DNA of 33,564 bases from Rhodocyclaceae bacterium (lineage in GTDB: Bacteria > Pseudomonadota > Gammaproteobacteria > Burkholderiales > Rhodocyclaceae): assembly GCA_029982755.1 (NCBI GenBank), contig JARRBR010000020.1:1-33564 (forward strand), in the 5' to 3' direction. Both the position numbers and the translations under genes were made by a program. Below the pieces are notes generated by a model. That model was not told the origin of the DNA, did no database searches, and was given only the letters and a program-made list of their open reading frames with translations. This document shows positions 25,677 through 33,465 of this stretch, piece after piece. Position 1 is the stretch's first letter. The number at the start of each line of letters is the position of its first letter.

Positions 25677-26156
25677 ATGAGTGCCGCCGGCTGCGAACCT
25701 GGCGCGGACGGTCCCTCCGACCGTGACCCCTTCGACCTAGGCCGTTTCGTCGAGGCGCAGCGTGGCGGCGTGCATGAGCAGGCCCTCGCCGAGCTGCGCG
25801 CGGGGCGCAAGCGCACCCACTGGATGTGGTTCGTGTTCCCCCAGCTGGCCGGCCTGGGGCTGAGCCCGACCGCGCTGCACTACGGCATCCGCAGCCTGGC
25901 CGAAGCGCAGGCCTACCTGCGCCATCCGGTGCTGGGCCCCCGGCTTCGCGAATGCGCGCGGGCGCTCCTCGAACTCGAGGGCGTATCGGCGGAGGCGATC
26001 TTCGGTTATCCGGACGTGCTCAAGCTGAAGTCCTCGATGACGCTGTTCGCCGCGGTGCCGGATGCCGGCCCGGAGTTCGCCGCGGTGCTCGCGCGCTACT
26101 ACGGCGGCGCGCGGGACCCGCGCACGCTGGGCCTGCTCGACCCGGGCGCTTCCTGA
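25677..26156 (+). CDS. DUF1810 family protein
   Basis: A 159-residue soluble protein of family DUF1810 (PF08837), whose function is not established. The family core is unmistakable: LGRFVEAQRGGVHEQALAEL, GRKRTHWMWFVFPQLAGLG, HYGIRSLAEAQAYLRHPVLG and EAIFGYPDVLKLKSSMTLF. The conserved HWMWF-FPQ block and the KLKSSMTLF helix are complete. The ATG follows GGAGGCGGGC. It lies 56 nt after the Cys-rich gene and 45 nt before the VOC gene, so the three could share a transcript. Confidence 0.9.
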   Translation: MSAAGCEPGADGPSDRDPFDLGRFVEAQRGGVHEQALAELRAGRKRTHWMWFVFPQLAGLGLSPTALHYGIRSLAEAQAYLRHPVLGPRLRECARALLELEGVSAEAIFGYPDVLKLKSSMTLFAAVPDAGPEFAAVLARYYGGARDPRTLGLLDPGAS

Positions 26157-26201
26157 GCGCCTTCATCCTTCCCCGCCACGACCACCACGAGGAAACGCAG
26201 C

Positions 26202-26627
26202 ATGAAGCCCCGCATCAGCGTCATCACCCTCGGCGTCGACTCGCTCGAGCGTGCGCTCGCCTTCTATCGCGACGGGCTCGGCTGGTCGACCAAGGGCATC
26301 GTCGGCCACGAGTTCGAGCATGGGGCGGTGGTGTTCTTCGACCTGCAGCCCGGCCTCAAGCTCGCGCTGTTCGCGCGCACGAGCCTGGCCCACGACGCCG
26401 GGGTGGCGGTAGGGGCGGCGAGCGCCAGCGAATGCCTGATCAGCCACAACGTCGCGGCGCGGACCGAGGTGGACCAGGTGATGCTGCAGGCCCGGGCGGC
26501 TGGTGCGCGCATCCCGCAGCCCGCGCGCGATACCTTCTGGGGCGGCTACGCGGGCTACTTCCAGGACCCGGACGGGCATCTGTGGGAAGTGGCGTGGAAC
26601 CCGAAGTGGCCGGTGCCTGAAGACTGA
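26202..26627 (+). CDS. VOC (glyoxalase/bleomycin-resistance-like) family protein
   Basis: A 141-residue protein of the vicinal-oxygen-chelate superfamily. Two beta-alpha-beta-beta-beta units are visible: ISVITLGVDSLERALAFYRDGLGW starts the first, and the second ends GYFQDPDGHLWEVAWNP. The C-terminal Glu in HLWEV is a usual metal ligand. Members range from glyoxalase I and dioxygenases to antibiotic-binding proteins, so the substrate is open. A GAGGAAACG stretch precedes the ATG. Confidence 0.88.
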   Translation: MKPRISVITLGVDSLERALAFYRDGLGWSTKGIVGHEFEHGAVVFFDLQPGLKLALFARTSLAHDAGVAVGAASASECLISHNVAARTEVDQVMLQARAAGARIPQPARDTFWGGYAGYFQDPDGHLWEVAWNPKWPVPED

Positions 26628-26707
26628 CGCGACTGACGGGCCACGCCGCGCCGCGCGCACGTACGCGCTCCCGTCCCGGACGCATGCGAATGGCGATGGC
26701 AAGGAAC

Positions 26708-26736
26708 CGGACAGCGGGTGCTTTTGTCCCTAAACT
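26708..26736 (+). promoter_or_regulatory. Putative promoter of the RND efflux operon
   Basis: CGGACA (26708-26713) and TAAACT (26731-26736) are separated by exactly 17 nt, about 85 nt before the adaptor start. Each hexamer matches the sigma-70 consensus at four positions. The 193-nt spacer between the VOC and adaptor genes contains no regulator gene, and I see no clear operator palindrome. Confidence 0.35.
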
Positions 26737-26820
26737 GCTGGCTGCCCCTCGGGCGGCCTCGCGTCCCCGCTGCACGCCCGCTCCGCCGGCCGTCTTCCAT
26801 CGTCCTTGCGCTGATCGCCC

Positions 26821-27951
26821 ATGCCTTCGAGTCGTCGTCCCATCGTTGTTCTCAGCCTCATCGGCCTCGCTGCGCTGGCCGGCTACGCCTGGCATCTGAA
26901 TCGTGCGCCGGAGCCGTCGGCGGGCAGCACGGCCGCGGCGCCCGTCAAGGGGGCAGCAGGGGGCGGAGGCGGCGCGCAGGCGGCGCCGGTGGCGGTGGAA
27001 ACCCATACCGTGGCGACGCGTGCGCTCGCCGACGATGTCAGCGCCGTCGGCTCGCTGGTATCCAACGAATCCGTGGTGCTGCGCCCGGAGGTCTCCGGCC
27101 GGATCGAGGCGATCCGCTTCCGCGACGGCGAGACGGTGCGCCGCGGCGCGGTGCTGGTCGAGCTCGATCCCGCGGTGGAGCGCGCCGAGCTTCAGCAGGC
27201 GCGCGCCAACCTGACCCTGGCCGAATCGAACTTCCGTCGCACGCAGGACCTGTTCGGGCGCAAGTTCGTCAGCCAGAGCAGCCTGGACGATGCGCGCGCC
27301 AAGCTCGAGGTGGCGCGCGCCGGCCTCGCGCTGGCGCAGGCGCGGCTCGCGCGCATGCAGATCCGCGCGCCCTTCGACGGCGTGGTCGGCATCCGCAGCG
27401 TCAGTCCCGGCGACTTCGTCCAGGACGGCGATGCGCTGATCAACCTCGAGGACATCGCTACCCTCAAGCTCGACTTCCGCCTGCCCGAGCTCTACCTCGA
27501 CCGGGTGCGGCCAGGACAGGCGCTGGAGCTGTCGAGCGACGTGCTGCCGGGCGAGACCTACACCGCGACGGTGGAGGCGATCGATCCGCTGGTCGATGCC
27601 CAGGGGCGCGCGGTGCGCCTGCGCGCCAGCCTGGTCAATCCCGAGATGCGCCTGCGCCCCGGCGTGTTCGCCCGCGTGCGTCTGATCCTGGCCGAGCGCG
27701 GGGAGATTCCGGTGGTGCCCGAGGCCGCACTGGTACCAGCGCCGGGCAACGTGCAGTTCGTGTACCGGGTGGAGGACGGCAAGGTCCAGCGCGTGAACGT
27801 GACGACCGGCCAGCGCCGCGACGCGATGGTGGAGGTGGTCGACGGCCTGGCGCCGGGCGCAGTCGTGGTGACCGCCGGCCAGCTCAAGCTGCGTGATGGC
27901 GCGGCGGTGAAGGTGGCGGGCGTACCGGCCGGCGTGGCGCGGGCGGATTGA
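26821..27951 (+). CDS. RND efflux periplasmic adaptor (membrane fusion) protein
   Basis: A 376-residue MFP/HlyD-type adaptor that links an RND pump to an outer-membrane channel. The N-terminal hydrophobic segment IVVLSLIGLAALAGYAW anchors it or serves as a signal; there is no lipobox Cys. A Gly/Ala linker leads to a barrel-sandwich half (VVLRPEVSGRIEAIRFRDGETVRRGAVLVELD). A short alpha-hairpin (RAELQQARANLTLAESNFRRTQDLF ... DARAKLEVARAGLALAQARL), the second lipoyl half (IRAPFDGVVGIRSVSPGDFV), a beta-barrel and a membrane-proximal domain follow. The hairpin is of AcrA/MexA size or shorter. No Shine-Dalgarno is clear. The pump gene begins three bases after the stop. Confidence 0.94.
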   Translation: MPSSRRPIVVLSLIGLAALAGYAWHLNRAPEPSAGSTAAAPVKGAAGGGGGAQAAPVAVETHTVATRALADDVSAVGSLVSNESVVLRPEVSGRIEAIRFRDGETVRRGAVLVELDPAVERAELQQARANLTLAESNFRRTQDLFGRKFVSQSSLDDARAKLEVARAGLALAQARLARMQIRAPFDGVVGIRSVSPGDFVQDGDALINLEDIATLKLDFRLPELYLDRVRPGQALELSSDVLPGETYTATVEAIDPLVDAQGRAVRLRASLVNPEMRLRPGVFARVRLILAERGEIPVVPEAALVPAPGNVQFVYRVEDGKVQRVNVTTGQRRDAMVEVVDGLAPGAVVVTAGQLKLRDGAAVKVAGVPAGVARAD

Positions 27952-27954
27952 GCC

Positions 27955-30900
27955 ATGGTCATCTCCGAGCTCTGCATCCGTCGCCCGGTGTTCGCCACCG
28001 TGCTGTCCCTGCTCGTGCTGCTGGTGGGCCTGATGTCGTACTCGCGGCTCACCGTGCGCGAGTACCCCAACATCGACGAGCCGGTGGTCACCGTCGACAC
28101 GACCTACCGCGGCGCCAGCGCCGAGATCGTCGAATCGCAGGTCACCAAGCCGCTGGAGGATTCGCTCGCCGGCATCGAGGGCGTCGATGTGCTGTCCTCG
28201 ATCAGCCGCCAGGAGCGCAGCCAGATCACCGTGCGCTTCCGCGTCGAACGCAGTGCGGACTCGGCTGCGGCCGACGTGCGCGACCGCGTGTCGCGGGTGC
28301 GCCAGCGCCTGCCGGACGACATCGACGAGCCGGTGATCGCCAAGGTCGAGGCCGACGCCAGCCCGATCATCTGGGTGGCGTTCTCGTCCGACCGTCATGC
28401 GCCGATGGAGATCAGCGACTTCGCCAACCGCGTCATCAAGCCGCGCATGCAGACCCTGCCCGGTACGGCCGATGCGCGCCTGTTCGGCGACCGGCGCTCC
28501 GCGATGCGGGTGTGGCTGGACCGCGATCGGCTGGCCGCCTTCGGGCTCACCGTGCAGGACGTCGAGGACGCCATCCGGCGCCAGAACGTGGAGCTGCCCG
28601 CCGGCCGCATCGAGAGCCGCGAGCGCGAGTTCGCCGTGGTCGCGCAGACCGATCTCACCCAGCCCGAGCAGTTCGGCGCCATCGTGCTGCGCCAGGGCGA
28701 CACTGCCGATGCCTATCCGGTGCGCATCCGCGACGTCGGCCGGGTGGAGGTGGCGCCCGAGAGCGAGCGCACCTCGGTGCGCTTCATGGGCCAGCCGGCG
28801 GTGTCGATCGGCCTCATCAAGCAGTCGGTGGCGAACCCGCTCGACCTCAAGCGCGGCCTCGACGAGATGCTGCCGCGGCTGCAGGCCGAGCTGCCCGAAG
28901 GCATGACGATGACGATCGCCAACGACACCACGGTGTTCATCGAGCGCTCCATCGAGGCGGTGTTCTCGACCATCTGGGAGGCCGTGCTGCTGGTGGCCGC
29001 GGTGTGCCTGTTCTTCCTGCGCAACTGGGGGGCGATGCTGGTGCCGCTGGTGACCATCCCGGTGTCGCTGGTGGGGGCGTTCACGCTGATGCTGGTGTTC
29101 GGTTTCTCGATCAACACGCTCACGCTGCTCGCGCTGGTGCTGGCGATCGGCCTGGTGGTGGACGACGCCATCGTGGTGCTGGAAAACATCTACCGCCACA
29201 TCGAGGACGGCATGGCGCCGCTCGCGGCCGCGTTCAGGGGCGCCAAGGAGATCGGCTTCGCGGTGGTGGCGATGACGATCACGCTGGCCGCCGTGTATGC
29301 GCCGGTGGCCTTCATGACCGGGCGCACCGGGAAGCTGTTCACCGAGTTCGCGCTCACGCTCGCCGGCGCGGTGATCGTGTCCGGCTTCGTCGCACTGACG
29401 CTGTCGCCGATGATGTGCTCCAAGCTGCTGCGCCACGAGCCGAAGCACGGCCCGATCTACAACGGCATCGAACGCTTCCTGTCCTGGCTCACCGCGGGCT
29501 ACCGCGGCGTGCTGCAGGCGGCGCTGGGCGCGCGCTGGCTGGTGATGCTGGTGTTCGCGGTGGTGGCGGGGAGCTCGGTGTGGCTGATGGGGCAATTGAA
29601 GACCGAACTCGCGCCGCTCGAGGACCGCGGTCGCGTGGTGGGCATGTTCACCGGGCCGGAGGGTGCCACGCTCGACTACATGGCGCGCTACGCGGCGGAG
29701 ATCGAGCGCATCTACGCCGCGCTGCCCGAGGTCGATCGCTACCTGGTGATCGCCGGCAACCCGACGGTGTCGCAGGGCATCTCCTTCGTCGGCTTCGGCG
29801 ACTGGGCGGAGCGCGAGCGCAAGGCCGGCGAGATCGCAGCCGAGCTGCAGCCCAAGCTGCGCGCGGTGCCGGGCGTGAATGCCTTTCCGATCATGCCGGC
29901 CTCGCTCGGGCAGAGCGTGCGCTCGCGGCCGGTGAGCTTCGTGGTGTCGACCTCCGAGAGCTACGACGAGCTCGCGCGCGTGGCGGACCGCTTCCTCGAT
30001 GAGATGCGCGACAACCCCGGCTTCGTCTCGCCCGACACCGATCTCAAGCTGACCATGCCGGAACTGGCAGTGGAGGTCGATCGCGACCGTGCGGCCGACC
30101 TCGGCGTCGCGGTCGATGTGATCGGCCGCACGCTGGAGAGCATGCTCGGCGGCCGCCAGGTCACCCGCTACAAGCAGGACGCCGAGCAGTACGACGTGAT
30201 CGTGCAGGTCGGCGCCGACGAGCGCCGCGACCCGCACGACATCCGCGACATCTACGTGCGCGCGCGCAACGGCGACATGGTCCCGCTGACCAGCGTGGTC
30301 AAGGTCAGCGAGCGGGTGGCGCCGCGCGAGCTCAACCACTTCGGCCAGCGCCGTTCGGTGACGATCTCCGCCAACTTGGCGCCGGACTACGCGCTCGGCG
30401 AGGCCCTGCAGTGGATGGACGACACCGCGGCCCGCATCCTGCCGCCGGGCTACAGCACCGACTACGACGGCCAGTCGCGCGAGTTCAAGACCAGCTCGCA
30501 GAGCCTGACGCTGGTGTTCCTGCTCGCGCTCGCGTTCATCTACCTGGTGCTGGCGGCGCAATTCGAGAGCTTCCGCGACCCCTTCATCATCATGCTGACG
30601 GTGCCGCTGTCGATGACCGGTGCGCTGGGCGCGCTGTGGCTGGCTGGCGGCACGCTCAACGTGTACAGCCAGATCGGCCTCGTCACGCTGGTGGGCCTGA
30701 TCACCAAGCACGGCATCCTGATCGTGGAGTTCGCCAACCAGCTGCGCGAACAGGGGCGCGATCTGGTGGAGGCGGTGGTGGAGGCGGCGGTGCTGCGCCT
30801 GCGCCCGATCCTGATGACCACCGGGGCGATGGTGCTGGGCTCGGTGCCGCTCGCGCTGGCCACCGGGGCCGGCGCGGAGAGCCGCCAGCAGATCGGCTGG

Positions 30901-31026
30901 GTGATCGTCGGGGGCTTGCTGATCGGCACCTTCTTCACGCTGTTCGTGGTGCCGACGGTGTATACCCTGCTCGCGCGCAGGACGCGCACCGCGGAAATGC
31001 CGGAGGCGCAGCAGGCAGCGGCTTGA
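27955..31026 (+). CDS. RND multidrug efflux permease (HAE1 family)
   Basis: A 1023-residue proton-driven inner-membrane pump of the hydrophobe/amphiphile efflux-1 group. It has the usual two repeats: TM1 at about 10-28, periplasmic loop to about 330, TM2-6 to about 480, TM7 at about 525, second loop to about 850, then TM8-12. The proton-relay residues are present: Asp403-Asp404 in GLVVDDAIVVLENIYRH (TM4) and Lys918 in GLITKHGILIVEFANQL (TM10). The signature FFLRNWGAMLVPLVTIPVSL follows TM2. Length is a little shorter than AcrB (1049). The ATG lies three bases after the adaptor stop. No outer-membrane factor or regulator gene is adjacent, so the pump probably borrows an unlinked TolC/OprM-type channel. 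Substrates cannot be read from sequence. Confidence 0.95.
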   Translation: MVISELCIRRPVFATVLSLLVLLVGLMSYSRLTVREYPNIDEPVVTVDTTYRGASAEIVESQVTKPLEDSLAGIEGVDVLSSISRQERSQITVRFRVERSADSAAADVRDRVSRVRQRLPDDIDEPVIAKVEADASPIIWVAFSSDRHAPMEISDFANRVIKPRMQTLPGTADARLFGDRRSAMRVWLDRDRLAAFGLTVQDVEDAIRRQNVELPAGRIESREREFAVVAQTDLTQPEQFGAIVLRQGDTADAYPVRIRDVGRVEVAPESERTSVRFMGQPAVSIGLIKQSVANPLDLKRGLDEMLPRLQAELPEGMTMTIANDTTVFIERSIEAVFSTIWEAVLLVAAVCLFFLRNWGAMLVPLVTIPVSLVGAFTLMLVFGFSINTLTLLALVLAIGLVVDDAIVVLENIYRHIEDGMAPLAAAFRGAKEIGFAVVAMTITLAAVYAPVAFMTGRTGKLFTEFALTLAGAVIVSGFVALTLSPMMCSKLLRHEPKHGPIYNGIERFLSWLTAGYRGVLQAALGARWLVMLVFAVVAGSSVWLMGQLKTELAPLEDRGRVVGMFTGPEGATLDYMARYAAEIERIYAALPEVDRYLVIAGNPTVSQGISFVGFGDWAERERKAGEIAAELQPKLRAVPGVNAFPIMPASLGQSVRSRPVSFVVSTSESYDELARVADRFLDEMRDNPGFVSPDTDLKLTMPELAVEVDRDRAADLGVAVDVIGRTLESMLGGRQVTRYKQDAEQYDVIVQVGADERRDPHDIRDIYVRARNGDMVPLTSVVKVSERVAPRELNHFGQRRSVTISANLAPDYALGEALQWMDDTAARILPPGYSTDYDGQSREFKTSSQSLTLVFLLALAFIYLVLAAQFESFRDPFIIMLTVPLSMTGALGALWLAGGTLNVYSQIGLVTLVGLITKHGILIVEFANQLREQGRDLVEAVVEAAVLRLRPILMTTGAMVLGSVPLALATGAGAESRQQIGWVIVGGLLIGTFFTLFVVPTVYTLLARRTRTAEMPEAQQAAA

Positions 31027-31050
31027 TCACGTCCTTGCGGCACAAAAGAC

Positions 31051-31118
31051 TCGCGGCTTCCGCCGCTCCCACGGGGCGCCGAGGCGATCGGCACCCGTGG
31101 GAGCGGCGGAAGCCGCGA
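31051..31118. repeat. REPIN-like inverted pair of REP units / large hairpin
   Basis: Two 25-base arms (31051-31075 and 31094-31118) are perfect inverted copies flanking an 18-base loop. The outward unit reads GTGGGAGCGGCGGAAGCCGC followed by GA. Each unit has a GTGG start and its own 5-bp hairpin GCGGC-GGAA-GCCGC, the layout of bacterial REP sequences; two in inverted order form a REPIN. The loop can also pair internally (GCCGA/TCGGC). It lies between the convergent RND pump and ydcH-like genes, so it can serve as a transcription barrier for both. Mobilisation by a RAYT transposase is inferred from the class; no such gene is in the window. Confidence 0.8.
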
Positions 31119-31153
31119 TCATCTGCGCGACGGCTTTCGCCGCCCGTCGTCGC

Positions 31154-31375
31154 TCAGCTTTCGGTCTCGAGCTTCTTCAGGTAGGCGTAGATCTGGTCCT
31201 TGACCGCCAGCTTCTCCTTCTTCATCACCTCGATCTCGAAACCGGTGCCCGGGACCACGTGGGTCTCGATGTTGTGGATCTTCTGGTCGAGTTCGTTGTG
31301 CTTGTCGAAGAGCTGGGTGAAGTGGCGGTCGGAGTGCTTGAGACGGGTGATCAGGTCGCGGTATTCGGGAAACAT
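31154..31375 (-). CDS. YdcH/DUF465 family small helical protein
   Basis: A 73-residue protein of family DUF465 (PF04325, YdcH), of unknown function. It is almost wholly helical with coiled-coil character: MFPEYRDLITRLKHSDRHF, LFDKHNELDQKIHNIE and MKKEKLAVKDQIYAYLKKLE. The family pattern H..F..L...H..LD..I is present. AGGAG lies eight bases before the ATG. The spacer to DUF1415 (206 nt) holds a small GCCCC-GAA-GGGGC hairpin (31480-31492) without a T-tract and nothing else that I can support. Confidence 0.9.
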   Translation of the reverse strand: MFPEYRDLITRLKHSDRHFTQLFDKHNELDQKIHNIETHVVPGTGFEIEVMKKEKLAVKDQIYAYLKKLETES

Positions 31376-31581
31376 GGCGGAGCTCCTGGAGTCAGGGTTG
31401 TGGAAAGCCTGGAAGGGTCGGATGCTCGTTTCAAGGCCAGTCTACTCCCCCGTCCGGTGCGCGGCCAGCGCTGCGGGCAGCCCCGAAGGGGCCATCGCAG
31501 CCCGTTGCGGGCGGTTCCGGGCACAGCGGGAAATCGCCCGATTGCGCCCCCAAGCTCGGCTGCTCGCGACCGCATTCCCGA

Positions 31582-32127
31582 TCAGCCGAAGAGGTAGGGG
31601 AAGAGCCGCGCGCGCTCCTCGGCGGTCAGCGCCTTCATGCGCGCGATGTTGCGCTCGGGGATGCCATCGACGTCGGGATGGTGCTCGATCGCCTTCTCCA
31701 GGCTCTCCTCGCGGATGATGTGCAGCAGCGGCCAGGGCGAGCGGTTGGTGAGGTTGCCGGGATCGTCCGCCTCGGTGTCGGCGAACTGGTACTGCGGGTG
31801 GAAGCTCGCCACCTGCAGCTCGCCTTCCCAGCCGAACTGCTCCACCCACAGGTCCACCGCGTCGAGGAAGTCGTTGTAGTCGGCGAAGTCCTCGAGCATG
31901 TCGGGGATGGCGAGCAGCGTGGTTTCCAGCTCGGCCACCGGGGTGTCGGCCAGGCGCTCGAGCTCGGCCTGCAGGTCGTCGAGCAGGGCTTCGGGGGTGG
32001 TGGCGTGGCTGACCGCGATGCGCACGCGCTTCTCGCGCCGCGGGCGGGCGGCGAAGGGACAGAGGTCGAGGCCGATGACGACCTCGTCGAGCCATTGCTC
32101 GACGTCGGCGATGATCTGTTCATCCAT
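31582..32127 (-). CDS. DUF1415 family protein
   Basis: A 181-residue soluble protein of family DUF1415 (PF07209), of unknown function. Blocks are WLDEVVIGLDLCPFAARPRREKRVRI near the N-terminus, FADYNDFLDAVDLWVEQFGWEGELQVASFHPQYQF in the middle, and NLTNRSPWPLLHIIREESLEKAI. The invariant-looking Cys in LDLCPFA and the HPxYQF motif are present. The true start is the ATG at 32127 (MDEQIIADVEQW) with AGGAG eight bases upstream. The 470-residue track ORF is an over-extension into antisense miaA sequence. It lies 86 nt downstream of miaA. Confidence 0.92.
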   Translation of the reverse strand: MDEQIIADVEQWLDEVVIGLDLCPFAARPRREKRVRIAVSHATTPEALLDDLQAELERLADTPVAELETTLLAIPDMLEDFADYNDFLDAVDLWVEQFGWEGELQVASFHPQYQFADTEADDPGNLTNRSPWPLLHIIREESLEKAIEHHPDVDGIPERNIARMKALTAEERARLFPYLFG

Positions 32128-32213
32128 GGGTGGGCTCCTGAGGAAGGGGAATGGCGGCCGCGCGCGCGGCGCGGGCGGCGTAGTGAATGAGCGCGGGCGG
32201 GTGGCGCACGACC

Positions 32214-33182
32214 TCAGCCCAGCGCATGCAGCTGGCGCAGCGCGGCGCGCAGCACCGCATCGGGCAGGTCGGGGCGCAGGCAGTCGAGCTCGACGAAGCC
32301 CGGCCAGGTCTCGCGGAACTGGCGCTGCCAGGTGAGCTGGCGCTTGGCGAGCTGGCGGGTGGCGGCGATGCCCTTGAAGCGCAGTTCGTCGTAGCCGATC
32401 TCGCCGTCGAGGTATTCCCAGGCCTGGCGGTAGCCGACGCAGCGCATCGAGGGCATCGCCGGATCGAGCCGGTAGCGCGCGCGCAGGCGGCGCACCTCGT
32501 CGACGAAGCCGGCGTGCAGCATGGCGTCGAAGCGCTCCGCGATGCGCGCATGCAGCACGCTGCGATCCGAGGGCGCGAGCGCGATCGGCAGCAGGCGGCA
32601 GGGCAGGGGGGCGTCTTCCTTCCGCGCATAGCTCTCGGCGAGCGGACGGCCGGTGAGGCGCACGATCTCGAGCGCGCGCTGGATGCGCTGCGCGTCGCCC
32701 GGCTCCAGCCGTGCGGCGGCCTCGGGGTCGAGGCGGGCGAGCTCGGCGTGCAGCCCCGGCCAGCCGCGCACCGCAGCCTCCTCGTCGATGGCGCGGCGCA
32801 GTTCGGGATCGGCCGCCGGCAGATCGGACAGGCCGTCGCGCAGGGCCTTGAAGTACAGCATCGTGCCGCCGGCGAGCAGCGGGACGTTGCCGCGCCCGAC
32901 GATCTCGCCCATCAGCCGGACGGCGTCGGCGCGGAAACGCGCGGCGGAGTAGCTGTCCTCGGGCGAGACGATGTCGATCAGATGGTGCGGGCACAGCGCC
33001 CGCTCCGCGGCCGTCGGCTTGGCGGTACCGATGTCCATGTCGCGATACACCAGCGCCGAGTCGACGCTGATGATCTCGATCGGCAGGGCCTGCGCCAGCG
33101 CCAGCGCGCTCGCGGTCTTGCCGCTGGCGGTGGGGCCCAGCAGGAGCAGGGCGGGGGGGGGGCTAGGGGTCGTGGGCGTCAA
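32214..33182 (-). CDS. miaA: tRNA dimethylallyltransferase, TTG start
   Basis: MiaA transfers the dimethylallyl group of DMAPP to N6 of A37 in tRNAs reading UNN codons, the first step to ms2i6A. It has 322 residues. The P-loop [16 protein letters not shown] (16-31) is followed by [37 protein letters not shown] and [12 protein letters not shown]. The tRNA-binding part contains [13 protein letters not shown] and [14 protein letters not shown]. The start must be the TTG at 33182, since an in-frame stop lies upstream and no ATG precedes the P-loop; no Shine-Dalgarno is visible. Codons 7-10 lie on a ten-base C run. Weak -10-like sequences (GATAAT at 33264-33259) occur upstream. Confidence 0.95.
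   Translation of the reverse strand: MTPTTPSPPPALLLLGPTASGKTASALALAQALPIEIISVDSALVYRDMDIGTAKPTAAERALCPHHLIDIVSPEDSYSAARFRADAVRLMGEIVGRGNVPLLAGGTMLYFKALRDGLSDLPAADPELRRAIDEEAAVRGWPGLHAELARLDPEAAARLEPGDAQRIQRALEIVRLTGRPLAESYARKEDAPLPCRLLPIALAPSDRSVLHARIAERFDAMLHAGFVDEVRRLRARYRLDPAMPSMRCVGYRQAWEYLDGEIGYDELRFKGIAATRQLAKRQLTWQRQFRETWPGFVELDCLRPDLPDAVLRAALRQLHALG
33153..33162. repeat. Ten-base G homopolymer at the 5' end of miaA
   Basis: Ten consecutive G residues on the plus strand (C on the coding strand) begin about 20 bases after the miaA TTG and encode the Pro run before the P-loop. At this length the frame is intact. A gain or loss of one base would shift the frame and abolish MiaA. Confidence 0.85.
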
Positions 33183-33296
33183 GCGGTCGGGGGGAGGAGG
33201 GCGCGCAGCCGGTTACGGTCGGACCGGGGCGACCGACTGCGTGATAGTAGGGAGGTGGATTATCCCTCAGGTCGCCCGACTGGAGGAAAGCCTAGG

Positions 33297-33340
33297 CGAT
33301 CAAGAAAGCAAGAAGGCGATGCCCGCCGCGGGACATCGCC
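33297..33340 (-). terminator. Hairpin with T-rich tail downstream of the istB remnant
   Basis: On the minus strand GGCGATG pairs with CATCGCC (7 bp), extended by four inner pairs with one bulge. It is followed by TTCTTGCTTTCTTGATCG. It lies just after the istB remnant and would stop transcripts coming from the IS towards miaA. The rest of the spacer up to miaA (33183-33296) holds only weak promoter-like sequences. Confidence 0.5.
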
Positions 33341-33352
33341 TCCGGATCTGCT

Positions 33353-33397
33353 TCAACGCAGGGCGCGCAGTTGCTCGAGCGTGGGGTGGGTGAGCAT
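33353..33397 (-). pseudogene. istB: istB remnant: first 14 codons only
   Basis: MLTHPTLEQLRALR followed by TGA matches the N-terminus of IS21-family IstB helper ATPases (a full protein is about 250 residues). The start has GGAG eight bases upstream, like an intact gene. The frame after the stop has no IstB-like sequence, so the rest is deleted rather than interrupted by one point mutation. It lies 68 nt after the istA stop, in the istA-istB order of IS21 elements. The ORF is far below the ORF-track cut-off. Recognition is by memory of the family, not by a search. Confidence 0.7.
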
Positions 33398-33437
33398 CGT
33401 GGTTTCTCCGGCGCGGGTGGTTAATGGGGTGGGTCGA

Positions 33438-33456
33438 GCCGTTACGGCGTAACGGC
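33438..33456. other. Inverted repeat in the istA-istB spacer
   Basis: GCCGTTAC and GTAACGGC form a perfect 8-bp stem around GGC in the 68-nt gap between the istA stop and the istB start codon. There is no T-tract. It may influence istB translation or be an old element end; no function is known to me. Confidence 0.4.
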
Positions 33457-33465
33457 GCTGCGGGG

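Noticed and set aside
26440-30711. 1423-residue minus-strand ORF opposite the RND operon
   Set aside because: It is His/Arg/Gln-rich shadow sequence covering two certain genes; no start signal or domain is visible.
31582-32994. 470-residue form of DUF1415
   Set aside because: The extension is an antisense or out-of-frame reading of miaA; the ATG at 32127 has a good ribosome site.
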